From NCBI RefSeq assembly GCF_010685995.1, contig NZ_JAAGWK010000030.1, forward strand, positions 62,001-126,000: a stretch of 64,000 bases of DNA. Reading direction: 5' to 3'. The notes beneath the pieces are model-generated. The model was not told where the DNA came from. It saw only the letters and a list, made by a program, of their open reading frames with translations, and ran no database searches. How positions within the stretch are numbered: the stretch's first letter is position 1; each line of letters opens with the position of its first letter. Positions 17,449 to 26,964 of this stretch are shown piece after piece. This DNA is from Goekera deserti. Its GTDB lineage: Bacteria > Actinomycetota > Actinomycetes > Mycobacteriales > Geodermatophilaceae. Position numbers and translations under genes: made by a program.

Positions 17449-18729
17449 GTGACCACTCCCCCCGCCAGCCTGTGGCGGCACCGCGACTTCCGGCAGCTGT
17501 GGGCCGCCGAGACCGTGAGCCAGGTCGGCACGCAGATCACCCAGTTGGCGTTGCCCGTCCTGGCGGTGACCTTCCTGGCCGCGTCGCCGCTGGAGATGGG
17601 CGTGCTCACCGCGCTGGAGACGGCGGCGTTCCTGCTCGTGGGGCTGCCCGCCGGCGCCTGGGTCGACCGCTGGCGGCGCAAGCGGGTGCTGGTGACGGGC
17701 GACCTCGTGCGGGCCGTGGCGCTGGCGTCGCTGCCGCTGGCCTACCTGCTCGACGCGCTCACCCTCGGCCAGCTCTTCGTCGTCGCCGCGGTCACCGGCA
17801 CCGCGACGGTGTTCTTCGACGTCGCCTACCAGAGCTACCTGCCGGCGCTGGTCGCGCGGGACCAGATCGTCGACGGCAACGGCAAGCTCGAGGCGAGCCG
17901 CAGCGTGGCGTACGTGGCCGGGCCCGGGGTCACCGGCGTGCTGCTGCGCGTGGTGAGCGCTCCGCTGCTCGTGCTCGTGGACGCGCTGTCCTTCGTCGTC
18001 TCGGCGTTCTTCGTCTCCCGGATCCGCACGCCGGACGTCGTGCCCGACCGGGCCACCCGCCGTCCACTGCGCGAGGAGATCGCCGAGGGGCTGCGCTTCG
18101 TCGTCGGGCACCCGCTGCTGCGGCGGATCGTGGCGTGCACCGGGCTCGGCAACCTGTTCGGCACCATCACGACCACGCTGCTCGTCCTCTTCGCGCTGCG
18201 GGAGCTGGGTCTGTCGGCGTCGGTGCTCGGCTTGGTGTTCTCCGCCGGTTCGGTGGGCGGCATCGTCGGCGCGGTCACCGCGGCGCGCTTCGCCCGATGG
18301 GTGGGCGAGGGCCGCGCGATCCCCGTGTCCGCGGTGGTCTGGGCGGTCTTCGCCGTGTGCACCCCGCTCGCCGCCCTGGGCGCGCCGGAGGTCCTGCTCG
18401 CGGTGGGCACCTTCGGCGCCAGCTGGGCTGTCGTCGTCTACAACGTCACCCAGGTCAGCTTCCGGCAGCGGCTGTGCCCGCCGGCGCTGCTGGGCCGGAT
18501 GAACGCCTCGGTCCGGTTCATCGTCTACGGCACCATGCCGCTGGGCGGCCTGCTCGGCGGCGTGCTCGGCACCGCCATCGGCATCGTGCCGACCCTGTGG
18601 GTGGCAGTGGCCGGGACGGTGCTCGCCGCCCTGCCGGTGCTGCTCAGCCCACTCCTCCACATGCGCGACCTCCCCGACGAGCTGGACGCGACGACCGGGC
18701 CGCCGGTTGCCCGGCAGGTGGACGGGTAG
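17449..18729 (+). CDS. MFS transporter, probable drug exporter
   Basis: A 426-residue major-facilitator protein with twelve predicted helices. The loop between helices 2 and 3 reads GAWVDRWRRKRVLVTGD, the typical MFS motif A; the sequence resembles the macrolide-efflux/enterobactin-exporter-like group (start SLWRHRDFRQLWAAETVSQ, then GTQITQLALP). The GTG at 17449 is supported by a -35/-10 pair 6 nt upstream, giving a leaderless mRNA. Expression is probably controlled by the divergent winged-helix regulator. Substrate is unknown. Confidence 0.9.
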   Translation: MTTPPASLWRHRDFRQLWAAETVSQVGTQITQLALPVLAVTFLAASPLEMGVLTALETAAFLLVGLPAGAWVDRWRRKRVLVTGDLVRAVALASLPLAYLLDALTLGQLFVVAAVTGTATVFFDVAYQSYLPALVARDQIVDGNGKLEASRSVAYVAGPGVTGVLLRVVSAPLLVLVDALSFVVSAFFVSRIRTPDVVPDRATRRPLREEIAEGLRFVVGHPLLRRIVACTGLGNLFGTITTTLLVLFALRELGLSASVLGLVFSAGSVGGIVGAVTAARFARWVGEGRAIPVSAVVWAVFAVCTPLAALGAPEVLLAVGTFGASWAVVVYNVTQVSFRQRLCPPALLGRMNASVRFIVYGTMPLGGLLGGVLGTAIGIVPTLWVAVAGTVLAALPVLLSPLLHMRDLPDELDATTGPPVARQVDG

Positions 18730-18761
18730 GCGAACGGTCCACCCGAGCGACGGAGGACGCT

Positions 18762-18971
18762 GTGAGCGAGCACGAGCAGATCGACGACCCCGGTGCCGAC
18801 CCTGCCGGCCTGGACCCGCCGCGCAACATCTTCAGCGGGGGCGGTGGTGGTGGGGCCGACCAGGACACCGGTCAGGGCCGCCCGCGGGGCAACGGCAACG
18901 TGGGTCCCGGTGACGCACCGGAGGACCCGACCGACCCGCCCACCATCGGCGACGGCCACCGGGACGACTGA
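18762..18971 (+). CDS. Small acidic glycine-rich protein, unknown
   Basis: A 69-residue hydrophilic protein starting at a GTG with a GGAGG site 7 nt upstream. It contains NIFSGGGGGGADQD and ends in an acidic Asp/Pro-rich tail; no cysteine, no membrane segment, probably disordered. Function is unknown. It lies 32 bp after the MFS gene in the same direction and could be cotranscribed with it. Confidence 0.6.
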   Translation: MSEHEQIDDPGADPAGLDPPRNIFSGGGGGGADQDTGQGRPRGNGNVGPGDAPEDPTDPPTIGDGHRDD

Positions 18972-18994
18972 GCCCCGGCCCGGCAGACCGCGGC

Positions 18995-19867
18995 TCAGCC
19001 GGCGAGCCACTCCGCGGTCAGCGTGCCCTCGGCCACCAGCACGGCCGGGCCGCCCAGCACCGTGCCGCCCGGGTCGACGTCCACGGTGAGCCGGCCGCCC
19101 GGGACGTCGACGGTCACCGTGCCGGCGTCCCGGCCGGCCGCGGCGAGCACCGTGTGGGCCGCCGCGCACGCGCCGGTGCCACAGGAGCGGGTCTCCCCCA
19201 CCCCGCGCTCGACGACGCGCATGCGGGCGTGGGGGTCGCCGCCGGGCAGCACGTTGACCAGCTCCACGTTGACGCCCTCGGGGAACAGCCCGGCGTCCAC
19301 GGCGGGGGTGCCGGTGAGGTCCAGCCCGGACACCGGGACGTCGGTCAGGCACACCAGGTGCGGGTTGCCCATCGAGACGGCCGTGCCGGTGAACCGGGCA
19401 CCGCCGATCGTGGCGCTGCCGTGGCCGAACGGGCGGGCCGGGCCCATGTCCACCCGGTAGCCGCCGCCGGGGGCCGAGCCCACCCGGCGCAGGCCGCCGC
19501 GGGTCCCGACGGCCACACCGGCGGCGGCCGCGGCCGGGTCCAGCAGGCCCTCGGCCAGCAGCGCGTGCAGGTACAGCCGGATGCCGTTGCCGCACATCTC
19601 GGCGTACGAGCCGTCGGCGTTGCGGTGGTCCATGAACCACTCGCCGGCGTCCAGGTCGGCGCCGAGCACGCCGGCGGCGTCGGGCACGTGCCGGCTGCGC
19701 ACCAGCCGCAGCACGCCGTCCCCGCCCAGCCCGGCGCGCCGGTCGCAGAGCCGGCGGACGAGGGCGTCGTCCAGCCGGTCGGCGGGCCAGACCGTGCCGT
19801 CGGGGTCGGGCAGCAGCACGAAGTCGTTGCCGGTGCCGTGGCCCTGCAGCACCCTCTCCCCGCTCAT
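18995..19867 (-). CDS. dapF: Diaminopimelate epimerase
   Basis: A 290-residue enzyme converting LL- to meso-diaminopimelate, needed for lysine and for actinobacterial peptidoglycan. The two catalytic cysteines are visible as Cys92 in EMCGNG and Cys229 in SCGTGA; GHGTGNDF, RRAGLGGDG and SMGNPH are also conserved. Its ATG overlaps the miaA stop (ATGA), so translation is probably coupled in the extradiol-like protein/miaA/dapF operon. Confidence 0.97.
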   Translation of the reverse strand: MSGERVLQGHGTGNDFVLLPDPDGTVWPADRLDDALVRRLCDRRAGLGGDGVLRLVRSRHVPDAAGVLGADLDAGEWFMDHRNADGSYAEMCGNGIRLYLHALLAEGLLDPAAAAAGVAVGTRGGLRRVGSAPGGGYRVDMGPARPFGHGSATIGGARFTGTAVSMGNPHLVCLTDVPVSGLDLTGTPAVDAGLFPEGVNVELVNVLPGGDPHARMRVVERGVGETRSCGTGACAAAHTVLAAAGRDAGTVTVDVPGGRLTVDVDPGGTVLGGPAVLVAEGTLTAEWLAG

Positions 19868-20802
19868 GCCCCGATCCTACGGTCGGTGATCACCGCGCCG
19901 ACGGCGTCGAGCAGGTCGGGGCGGGCCGCGTCGAACCAGTGCACGCCTGGGTCCCGCCGGAACCACGACCGCTGGCGCCGGACGAACCGCCGGGTGGTGG
20001 ACACGGTGCGCTCGCGGGCCTCCGCGGCGGACAGCTCGCCGTCCAGCTGCTGCAGCACCTGGGCGTAGCCCAGCGCCCGGGAGGCGGTCGGGCCCTCCCG
20101 CAGGCCCTCGGCTGCCAGCCGCTGCACCTCGGTGACGAACCCGGCCGCCCACATGGCGTCCACCCGGGTGGCCACCCGCGCGTCGAGCTCGGCGGGCTCC
20201 CGGTCCAGCCCGATCGACACCGCGGGGTAGTGCGGCCGCGGCTGCGGCAGCGAGGCGATGAACGGCCGGCCGGTGATCTCCACGACCTCCAGCGCCCGCA
20301 CCAGCCGCCGCCCGTTGCTGGGCAGCACGGCGGCGGCCGCCGCCGGGTCGACCAGCGCCAGCCGTCGGTGCAGCTCGTCCGGGCCCACCGTGGCCAGCTC
20401 GGCGGTCAGCCGGGCACGCACGGCCGGGTCGGTGGCCGGGAAGTCCAGCTCGTCGAGCACCGCCCGCACGTAGAGCCCGGACCCGCCGACCAGCAGCGGG
20501 ACGACGCCGGCGGCGCGCAACCGGTCCACCTCCGCGCGGGCCGCGTCCCGGTAGACCGCCACCGCCGCCGGCTCCCGCACGTCCCAGAGGTCCAGCAGGT
20601 GGTGCGGCACGCCCTGCCGCTCGACCAGGTCGGGCTTGGCGGTGCCGATGTCCATGCCCCGGTACAGCTGCATGGAGTCGGCGTTGACCACCTCGCCGCC
20701 GAGACGCTGCGCCAGCGCCACGGTGAGCGCCGTCTTGCCGGTGGCGGTCGGGCCGACCACGGCGACCACCGGCGGCAGGCCGTCGGCTGCGGGCGCCGTC
20801 AC
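19864..20802 (-). CDS. miaA: tRNA dimethylallyltransferase
   Basis: A 312-residue enzyme that prenylates A37 of tRNAs reading UNN codons; its product is the substrate of MiaB, encoded about 2.7 kb away. The P-loop GPTATGKT (residues 17-24), NADSMQLYRGMDIGTAKP and GGSGLYVRA are diagnostic. I chose the GTG at 20802, which lies within 8 bp of the upstream gene's stop. It is in the middle of a three-gene operon with dapF downstream. Confidence 0.96.
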   Translation of the reverse strand: MTAPAADGLPPVVAVVGPTATGKTALTVALAQRLGGEVVNADSMQLYRGMDIGTAKPDLVERQGVPHHLLDLWDVREPAAVAVYRDAARAEVDRLRAAGVVPLLVGGSGLYVRAVLDELDFPATDPAVRARLTAELATVGPDELHRRLALVDPAAAAAVLPSNGRRLVRALEVVEITGRPFIASLPQPRPHYPAVSIGLDREPAELDARVATRVDAMWAAGFVTEVQRLAAEGLREGPTASRALGYAQVLQQLDGELSAAEARERTVSTTRRFVRRQRSWFRRDPGVHWFDAARPDLLDAVGAVITDRRIGA

Positions 20803-20806
20803 GCCG

Positions 20807-21595
20807 TCACCGCTGCCGCCAGGTGGCCACCAGGTAGCCCACCCCGAACGGCGCCTCGTCGTGGAGCAGCTCGCCGGCCAGGGCGCGGCCGGCCAGGGCC
20901 GCGCCCACCGCCCGCCAGGCCGGCACGCCGGCGGCCAGCAACCGCTCGCCCTGCCCCGGGTCCAGCGCGGCCAGCGCCGCGGCGTCGCCGTCGGCCAGCG
21001 CCCGGGCCACGGCGGCGTCGAACGGCGCGGCGGCCGGGTCGAGGGCGCCGGGTGCCTTCTCGCTGCGCCGGGCGCTGCCGTCACCCATCACCAGCACGCC
21101 GAGCCGCCCGGTGAGCTCGGCCAGCACCGCCGGCAGGTCGGCCGCGGCCACCCCGACCCGCGGGCCCCGGTGCCCGGCGTCGTCCAGCAGCCAGGCGCCG
21201 ATCGTGTGGGCCGGCGGCAGCCGCCGCCCGTCCGGGTGCGCCGGTCCGGAGAAGGGCACCGTCAGGTCCACGCCGTGGCCGCGCAGGTCACCGGCGTCCC
21301 CGGCGCCGTAGCGCACCCCGGCCGGGCCGTCGCCCACCACCAGCAGCACGGCCGGGTCCTGCGCCGTCACCGCGGTGACGGCCGCGCGGCAGGCGGCCCG
21401 CAGCGCCACGGTCTCCGCGGCCGCGGTCCCCGCCACCGCCGGCAGCAGCAGCGGCGGCTGCGGGCAGAAGGCCACCGTGACCGGTCCGGCGCCGCTCTCA
21501 CCGGCGCGGACACCGTCCGGGGCGGCCCGGCGGGCGGGAGACGCGGTGGCTGCGGACTCGGTGCCGGCCGGGGGCTGAGGGGGTGCAGGACTCAC
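20807..21595 (-). CDS. Class III extradiol dioxygenase-like (subunit B/MEMO-type fold) protein
   Basis: A protein of up to 262 residues belonging to the actinobacterial family found beside miaA and dapF. Conserved parts include VAFCPQPPLLLPAVAG near the start, LLVVGDGPAG, PPAHTIGAWLLDD and a C-terminal GELLHDEAPFGVGYLVATW. The fold is that of class III ring-cleavage dioxygenases, but a complete set of iron-binding His/Glu residues is not obvious, so an enzymatic role is uncertain. The start is ambiguous: GTG 21595 gives a Pro/Ala-rich 38-residue leader, while GTG 21475 begins inside the first conserved strand. It heads the operon with miaA and dapF. Confidence 0.75.
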   Translation of the reverse strand: MSPAPPQPPAGTESAATASPARRAAPDGVRAGESGAGPVTVAFCPQPPLLLPAVAGTAAAETVALRAACRAAVTAVTAQDPAVLLVVGDGPAGVRYGAGDAGDLRGHGVDLTVPFSGPAHPDGRRLPPAHTIGAWLLDDAGHRGPRVGVAAADLPAVLAELTGRLGVLVMGDGSARRSEKAPGALDPAAAPFDAAVARALADGDAAALAALDPGQGERLLAAGVPAWRAVGAALAGRALAGELLHDEAPFGVGYLVATWRQR

Positions 21596-21636
21596 GCGGG
21601 GCAGTGTCGTCCATGACGCGTGGGAGACTCCCCACC

Positions 21637-23454
21637 GTGTCGAGCACGGAGAACAACGCAGACCGAGCGCAGCAGACCCGGGATCCGGAGGTGCCCGAGC
21701 AGGCACCCCCGGCGGTGACCCCTGAGGCGGTCGCCCCGCAGGCCCCCGGGGTGGGCGGCGCGGGCGCCGCACCGACCGGCGCCCCGGAGGGGTCGGCACC
21801 CCAGGTCGAGGTGTCCACCGCGGTCACCCAGGACGCCGGCACGCCCGCCGCCCCCGCCCCTGCGGACGCCGTCCTGGCCGACCCCACCGCCCCGGGCCCC
21901 GCGCAGGACACCGGCCTGCTGACCACCGACGCCGACCCGTCCGCCGCTGCGGCCGGCGCCGGCGCCCCGGCACGGGTGCCGGCCACGGCCCCCGCGGACA
22001 CCCCGGCCGCCGAGATCGACGGCGCCGGGCTGGACGTCGCCGACGCCCCCACCGCCCCGGTCGCCGCGCCCACCACCGACCCCGCCACCGACCCCACTGC
22101 CCCGGTCGACCCCGCTGCTGCAGCCGACCCGGTCGTGCCCGACGCCGCCGCGTCCACCCCGGGCCGGGCCGTGCCGCGCGGGCGGGGCCGGCGTGGCCCG
22201 GGCCGGGCACCGGCACCGGCGCCCGTCGTCCCCAGCGCGCCGCCGTCGGACCCCACCCTGTGGGGCCGGGTCGACGAGGACGGCACCGTCTACGTGCGCA
22301 CCGCGCAGGGCGAGCGGTCCGTCGGATCGTGGCAGGCCGGCGAGCCCGCCGAGGGCCTGGCGCACTACGGCCGCCGCTACGACGACCTGGCCACCGAGGT
22401 GCTGCTGCTGGAGGCCCGCCTGGGCGCGCACCAGGGCAACCCGAACGAGCTCAAGGCCAAGGCGCAGGCCCTGGTCGACGGCCTGCCCACCGCCACCGCC
22501 GTCGGTGACCTGGACAGCCTGATGGCGCGGGCCGAGGCGATCATCGCCGTCGCCGACGACGCGGTCGCCGCCAACAAGGCGGAGAAGGCGGCGGCCCGCA
22601 CCGCCGCCATCGCCCGCAAGGAGGCCCTCGCCGCCGAGGCCGAGCAGATCGGCGCGGAGTCCACGCAGTGGAAGGCGTCGGGCGACCGGCTCAAGGCGAT
22701 CGTCGAGGAGTGGAAGACGATCAAGGGCATCGACCGCAAGACCGACGAGGCGCTGTGGACGCGCTTCGCGGCCGCGCGGGACGCCTTCGGTCGCCGGCGG
22801 GGCGCGCACTTCGCCGCCCTCGACGTGGCCCGCGGCGAGTCGCGCGCGGCCAAGAAGGAGCTCATCGCCGAGGCCGAGCGGCTCTCCACCTCCACCGAGT
22901 GGGGCCCGACCAGCGCGGCGATGCGCGCACTGATGGACCGCTGGAAGGCCGTGCCGCGCACCGGCCGGGACACCGACGACGACCTGTGGAAGCAGTTCCG
23001 CGCCGCCCAGGACGTCTTCTTCGCCGCCCGCACCGCGCAGGACAAGCAGCGCGACACCGAGCACCAGGCCAATCAGCAGGCCAAGGAGGCCGTGCTCGCC
23101 GAGGCGGAGGCGCTGGACCCCTCGAACAAGGGCGCCCAGAACACGCTGCGCCAGCTGCAGGAGCGCTACGACGCGATCGGGCACGTGCCGCGCGAGTCGA
23201 TGCGAGCCCTGGAGGACCGGATGCAGGCCGTGGAGGAGAAGTTCCGCGGCACCGCCGACACCGCCCGCGCCCGGGTGGTGCCGGAGAACCCGATGCTCAC
23301 CCAGATGCGGGCCGCCGTCGCCAAGGCCGAGGACCAGCTGGCCAAGGCACAGGCCGCCGGGAACGCCAAGCGGATCACCGAGGCCGAGGGCGCCCTGGCC
23401 ACCCGCCGCGAGTGGCTGGCCGAGGCGGAGAAGGCAGCCGGCAGCCGCCGCTGA
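21637..23454 (+). CDS. DUF349 protein
   Basis: A ~605-residue cytoplasmic protein. The first ~200 residues are Ala/Pro/Thr-rich and probably disordered; the rest contains LWGRVDEDGTVYVRT, then DUF349 repeats rich in charged helices, each with a Trp-containing core (STQWKASGDRLKAIVEEWK, STEWGPTSAAMRALMDRWK and a third around SNKGAQNTLRQLQERYD). The C-terminus is a coiled coil. Members of this family occur in many bacteria without an agreed biochemical function. Two starts are possible: GTG 21637, chosen, and ATG 21613. It stands alone between the extradiol-like gene and a strong terminator. Confidence 0.88.
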   Translation: MSSTENNADRAQQTRDPEVPEQAPPAVTPEAVAPQAPGVGGAGAAPTGAPEGSAPQVEVSTAVTQDAGTPAAPAPADAVLADPTAPGPAQDTGLLTTDADPSAAAAGAGAPARVPATAPADTPAAEIDGAGLDVADAPTAPVAAPTTDPATDPTAPVDPAAAADPVVPDAAASTPGRAVPRGRGRRGPGRAPAPAPVVPSAPPSDPTLWGRVDEDGTVYVRTAQGERSVGSWQAGEPAEGLAHYGRRYDDLATEVLLLEARLGAHQGNPNELKAKAQALVDGLPTATAVGDLDSLMARAEAIIAVADDAVAANKAEKAAARTAAIARKEALAAEAEQIGAESTQWKASGDRLKAIVEEWKTIKGIDRKTDEALWTRFAAARDAFGRRRGAHFAALDVARGESRAAKKELIAEAERLSTSTEWGPTSAAMRALMDRWKAVPRTGRDTDDDLWKQFRAAQDVFFAARTAQDKQRDTEHQANQQAKEAVLAEAEALDPSNKGAQNTLRQLQERYDAIGHVPRESMRALEDRMQAVEEKFRGTADTARARVVPENPMLTQMRAAVAKAEDQLAKAQAAGNAKRITEAEGALATRREWLAEAEKAAGSRR

Positions 23455-23463
23455 CCCGCGCAC

Positions 23464-23501
23464 GACCGAGGGCCCCGTCCACCCGGACGGGGCCCTCGGT
23501 C
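23464..23501. terminator. Bidirectional hairpin terminator
   Basis: A perfect 17-bp stem (GACCGAGGGCCCCGTCC at 23464-23480 with its complement at 23485-23501) and a 4-nt loop. It lies between the convergent DUF349 and miaB genes and probably serves both. Confidence 0.85.
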
Positions 23502-23547
23502 GGCCAGGCGGCCCGGTCGTGCGCCGGTACGACCGGGGACGGTCCGG

Positions 23548-25044
23548 TCAGGCGGGGGCGCAGGCCGGGGCCGGGGCGGCGGGCTCGGCCGCCGGGACGC
23601 CGACCCGCGGGATGCCCAGCAGGACACCCGGCGTGGTCGGCCGGACGCCGGCCTCGGAGGCGTCCCCGGCCCGGGTGCGCCGGTGGGACAGCAGCGGCCC
23701 GTCGGCGATGAGGTGGTGCGGGGCCGCCTGGGTCACCACGGTCTCCACCACGTCGCCGGGGCGGACCCCGGGCGCGGCCGTGACGTGCACCAGCCGCCCG
23801 TCGCGCGAGCGGCCGGACAGCCGGCCGCGGGCGGCGTCCTTGCTGCCCTCCCCGGCAGCGACCAGCAACTCGACCGGCGTGCCGACCAGCGCGCGGTTCT
23901 CCGACCAGCTGATCTCGTCCTGCAGTGCGGTGAGCCGCAGGTAGCGCTCCTGCACGACCTCCTTGGGCAGCTGGCCGTCCATCTCGGCGGCCGGCGTCCC
24001 GGGGCGCTGGGAGTACTGGAACGTGAAGGCACCGGCGAACCGTGCCTCGGCCACCACGTCCAGGGTCTGGGCGAAGTCCGCCTCGGTCTCCCCCGGGAAC
24101 CCCACGATGACGTCGGTGGTGATCGCGGCGTCCGGCATGGCGGCCCGGACCCGCTCGATGATCCCGAGGTAGCGCTCGCGCCGGTAGGAGCGGCGCATGC
24201 GGCGCAGCACGTCGTCCGAGCCGGACTGCAGGGGCATGTGCAGCTGGTGGCAGACCGCCGGGGTCTCGGCCATCGCGGCGATCACGTCGTCGGTGAAGTC
24301 GCGGGGGTGCGGGCTGGTGAACCTGACCCGCTCCAGGCCCTCGATCCGGCCCGTGGCGCGCAGCAGGTCGGCGAAGGCACCCCGGTCGCCGAACTCGACG
24401 CCGTAGCTGTTCACGTTCTGCCCGAGCAGGGTCACCTCCAGCACGCCCTGGTCGACCAGGGCCTGCACCTCGGCCAGCACGTCACCGGGACGGCGGTCGG
24501 CCTCGGTGCCGCGCAGCGACGGCACGATGCAGAACGTGCAGCTGTTGTTGCAGCCCACGCTGATCGACACCCAGCCGGCGTAGGCGGAGTCCCGCTTGGC
24601 CGGCAGCGAGCTCGGGAAGACCTCCAGGGCCTCCTTGATCTCCACCTGGGCCTCGTCGTTGTGCCGCGCGCGCTCCAGCAGCGCCGGCAGCGAGCCCACG
24701 TTGTGCGTGCCGAACACGACGTCCACCCAGGGAGCGCGCCGGACGATCTCGCTGCGGTCCTTCTGCGCCAGGCAGCCGCCCACCGCGATCTGCATGCCGG
24801 GGTGGCCGGCCTTGACCGGGCGCAGGTGACCGAGGTTGCCGTAGAGCCGGTTGTCGGCGTTCTCCCGCACCGCGCAGGTGTTCAGCACGACCACGTCAGG
24901 CTCGTCGTGCTCGCCGGCGGCGGTGTAGCCGGCCTCCTCCAGCAGCCCGGACAGGCGCTCGGAGTCGTGCACGTTCATCTGGCAGCCGTAGGTGCGCACC
25001 CGGTAGGTGCGGGGGGCCGGCGGGGAGGGAGGGGCGCTCGTCAT
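23548..25044 (-). CDS. miaB: tRNA-2-methylthio-N6-dimethylallyladenosine synthase
   Basis: A 498-residue radical-SAM methylthiotransferase that adds the 2-methylthio group to isopentenyl-A37 of tRNA. The N-terminal UPF0004 domain begins [14 protein letters not shown]; the radical-SAM cluster motif is CNNSCTFC (Cys165, 169, 172); a TRAM domain follows near the C-terminus, then a 40-residue Ala/Pro-rich tail. The ATG at 25044 precedes the first conserved strand; a TACCCT hexamer ends 9 nt upstream of it. The gene is divergent from the glutamate transporter operon, as in other actinobacteria. Confidence 0.96.
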   Translation of the reverse strand: MTSAPPSPPAPRTYRVRTYGCQMNVHDSERLSGLLEEAGYTAAGEHDEPDVVVLNTCAVRENADNRLYGNLGHLRPVKAGHPGMQIAVGGCLAQKDRSEIVRRAPWVDVVFGTHNVGSLPALLERARHNDEAQVEIKEALEVFPSSLPAKRDSAYAGWVSISVGCNNSCTFCIVPSLRGTEADRRPGDVLAEVQALVDQGVLEVTLLGQNVNSYGVEFGDRGAFADLLRATGRIEGLERVRFTSPHPRDFTDDVIAAMAETPAVCHQLHMPLQSGSDDVLRRMRRSYRRERYLGIIERVRAAMPDAAITTDVIVGFPGETEADFAQTLDVVAEARFAGAFTFQYSQRPGTPAAEMDGQLPKEVVQERYLRLTALQDEISWSENRALVGTPVELLVAAGEGSKDAARGRLSGRSRDGRLVHVTAAPGVRPGDVVETVVTQAAPHHLIADGPLLSHRRTRAGDASEAGVRPTTPGVLLGIPRVGVPAAEPAAPAPACAPA

Positions 25045-25185
25045 GACGGGTCGAGGGTACGGCGCCCGGGCACCCGCACGACCGGGCCGCCGCGACGACG
25101 AGACCTGCCAACCGCACACAGCGCGTTCAGGGAATGGTTACAGCTTCGTGATGGCCGCGGTCCTCCCCCGGCATCCCCGTCCCCC

Positions 25186-25191
25186 TAGGGT
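25186..25191 (+). promoter_or_regulatory. -10 hexamer of the glu operon (leaderless)
   Basis: TAGGGT ends 8 nt before the gluA ATG and no Shine-Dalgarno is present, so the transcript most likely starts at the ATG. No convincing -35 hexamer is visible. Confidence 0.6.
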
Positions 25192-25199
25192 CGGCCCCC

Positions 25200-25955
<756 letters not shown>

Positions 25956-25984
25956 CCCACCGCTCATCCCCGAGAGGACCCTCC

Positions 25985-26878
25985 ATGCGCATCTCCACCC
26001 GATACGCCGCCGTGGCGCTCGCCGTCGGCGCCGTGCTCACCGGCTGTTCCAGCGAGGCCGGCGAGGCCGCGAACGACGCCGCGGAGAACACCGTCGCCGT
26101 CGAGACCGACGCGACCTTCGCCGCCGGCACCACGATGGCCCGCATCGCCGACGCCGGCGAGCTGCGCGTCGGCACCAAGATCGACCAGCCCGGCTTCGGC
26201 CTGGCGAACGCCGAGGGCACCCCCGAGGGCTTCGACGTCGAGATGGCCAAGATCATCGCTGCCAAGCTCGGCCTGTCGGAGGACCAGATCGTCTTCCAGG
26301 AGACGGTCTCGGCCAACCGCGAGCCGTTCATCCAGAACGACCAGGTCGACATCGTGGTGGCCACGTACACGATCAACGACAAGCGCAAGGAGATCGTCGA
26401 CTTCGCCGGCCCGTACTACGTGGCCGGGCAGGACATCATGGTCGCCAAGGGCAACCCGGAGGGCATCACCGGGCCCGACGACCTGGCCGGCAAGACGGTC
26501 TGCTCCGTGGAGGGCTCGACGCCGGCGGAGAACATCCGGACCAACTACCCGCAGGCCCAGCTGGTGCTCTACGACGTCTACTCCAAGTGCGCCGACGACC
26601 TGCGCAACGGCAACGTCCAGGCGGTGACCACCGACAACGTGATCCTCACCGGTCTGGTCGCCGGCAGCCCGGACCAGCTCGAGCTGGTCGGCGCCCCCTT
26701 CACCGAGGAGCCGTACGGCATCGGCCTGAAGAAGGGCGACGACGACTTCCGCACCTTCATCAACGACACCCTCGAGGAGTCCTTCGAGGACGGTTCGTGG
26801 GAGCAGGCCTGGGACTCGACCGCCGGTGCCATCACCGGTGAGCCGGCCCCGGCGACGCCGACGATCGACCGCTACTGA
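25985..26878 (+). CDS. gluB: Glutamate-binding lipoprotein
   Basis: A 297-residue extracellular solute-binding protein (family 3). The signal peptide ends in the lipobox VLTGC, with lipidated Cys21; conserved parts include LRVGTKIDQPGFG, GFDVEMAKIIAAKLG and KRKEIVDFAGPYYVAGQ. It captures glutamate or related amino acids outside the membrane and hands them to GluC/GluD. The ATG follows GAGAGGACC, and the gene lies 29 bp after gluA. Confidence 0.95.
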   Translation: MRISTRYAAVALAVGAVLTGCSSEAGEAANDAAENTVAVETDATFAAGTTMARIADAGELRVGTKIDQPGFGLANAEGTPEGFDVEMAKIIAAKLGLSEDQIVFQETVSANREPFIQNDQVDIVVATYTINDKRKEIVDFAGPYYVAGQDIMVAKGNPEGITGPDDLAGKTVCSVEGSTPAENIRTNYPQAQLVLYDVYSKCADDLRNGNVQAVTTDNVILTGLVAGSPDQLELVGAPFTEEPYGIGLKKGDDDFRTFINDTLEESFEDGSWEQAWDSTAGAITGEPAPATPTIDRY

Positions 26879-26891
26879 CACCAGACGTCCG

Positions 26892-26926
26892 GTCCGCCGG
26901 CGCCCCGTGACCGGACGCCGGCGGAC
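26892..26926 (+). terminator. Intercistronic hairpin between gluB and gluC
   Basis: An 11-bp perfect stem (GTCCGCCGGCG at 26892-26902 with 26916-26926) and a 13-nt loop lie just after the gluB stop. It may stabilise the gluAB message or partly terminate transcription, so that more binding protein than permease is made; this is inference from structure and place. Confidence 0.55.
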
Positions 26927-26964
26927 GGCGCTGCCGTGAGCCGCACCGACCGAGAGGAGGCCGG

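Noticed and set aside
21592-23463. 623-codon minus-strand frame opposite the DUF349 gene
   Set aside because: Same length as the real gene, Gly/Leu/His-rich and without motifs; a codon-bias mirror.
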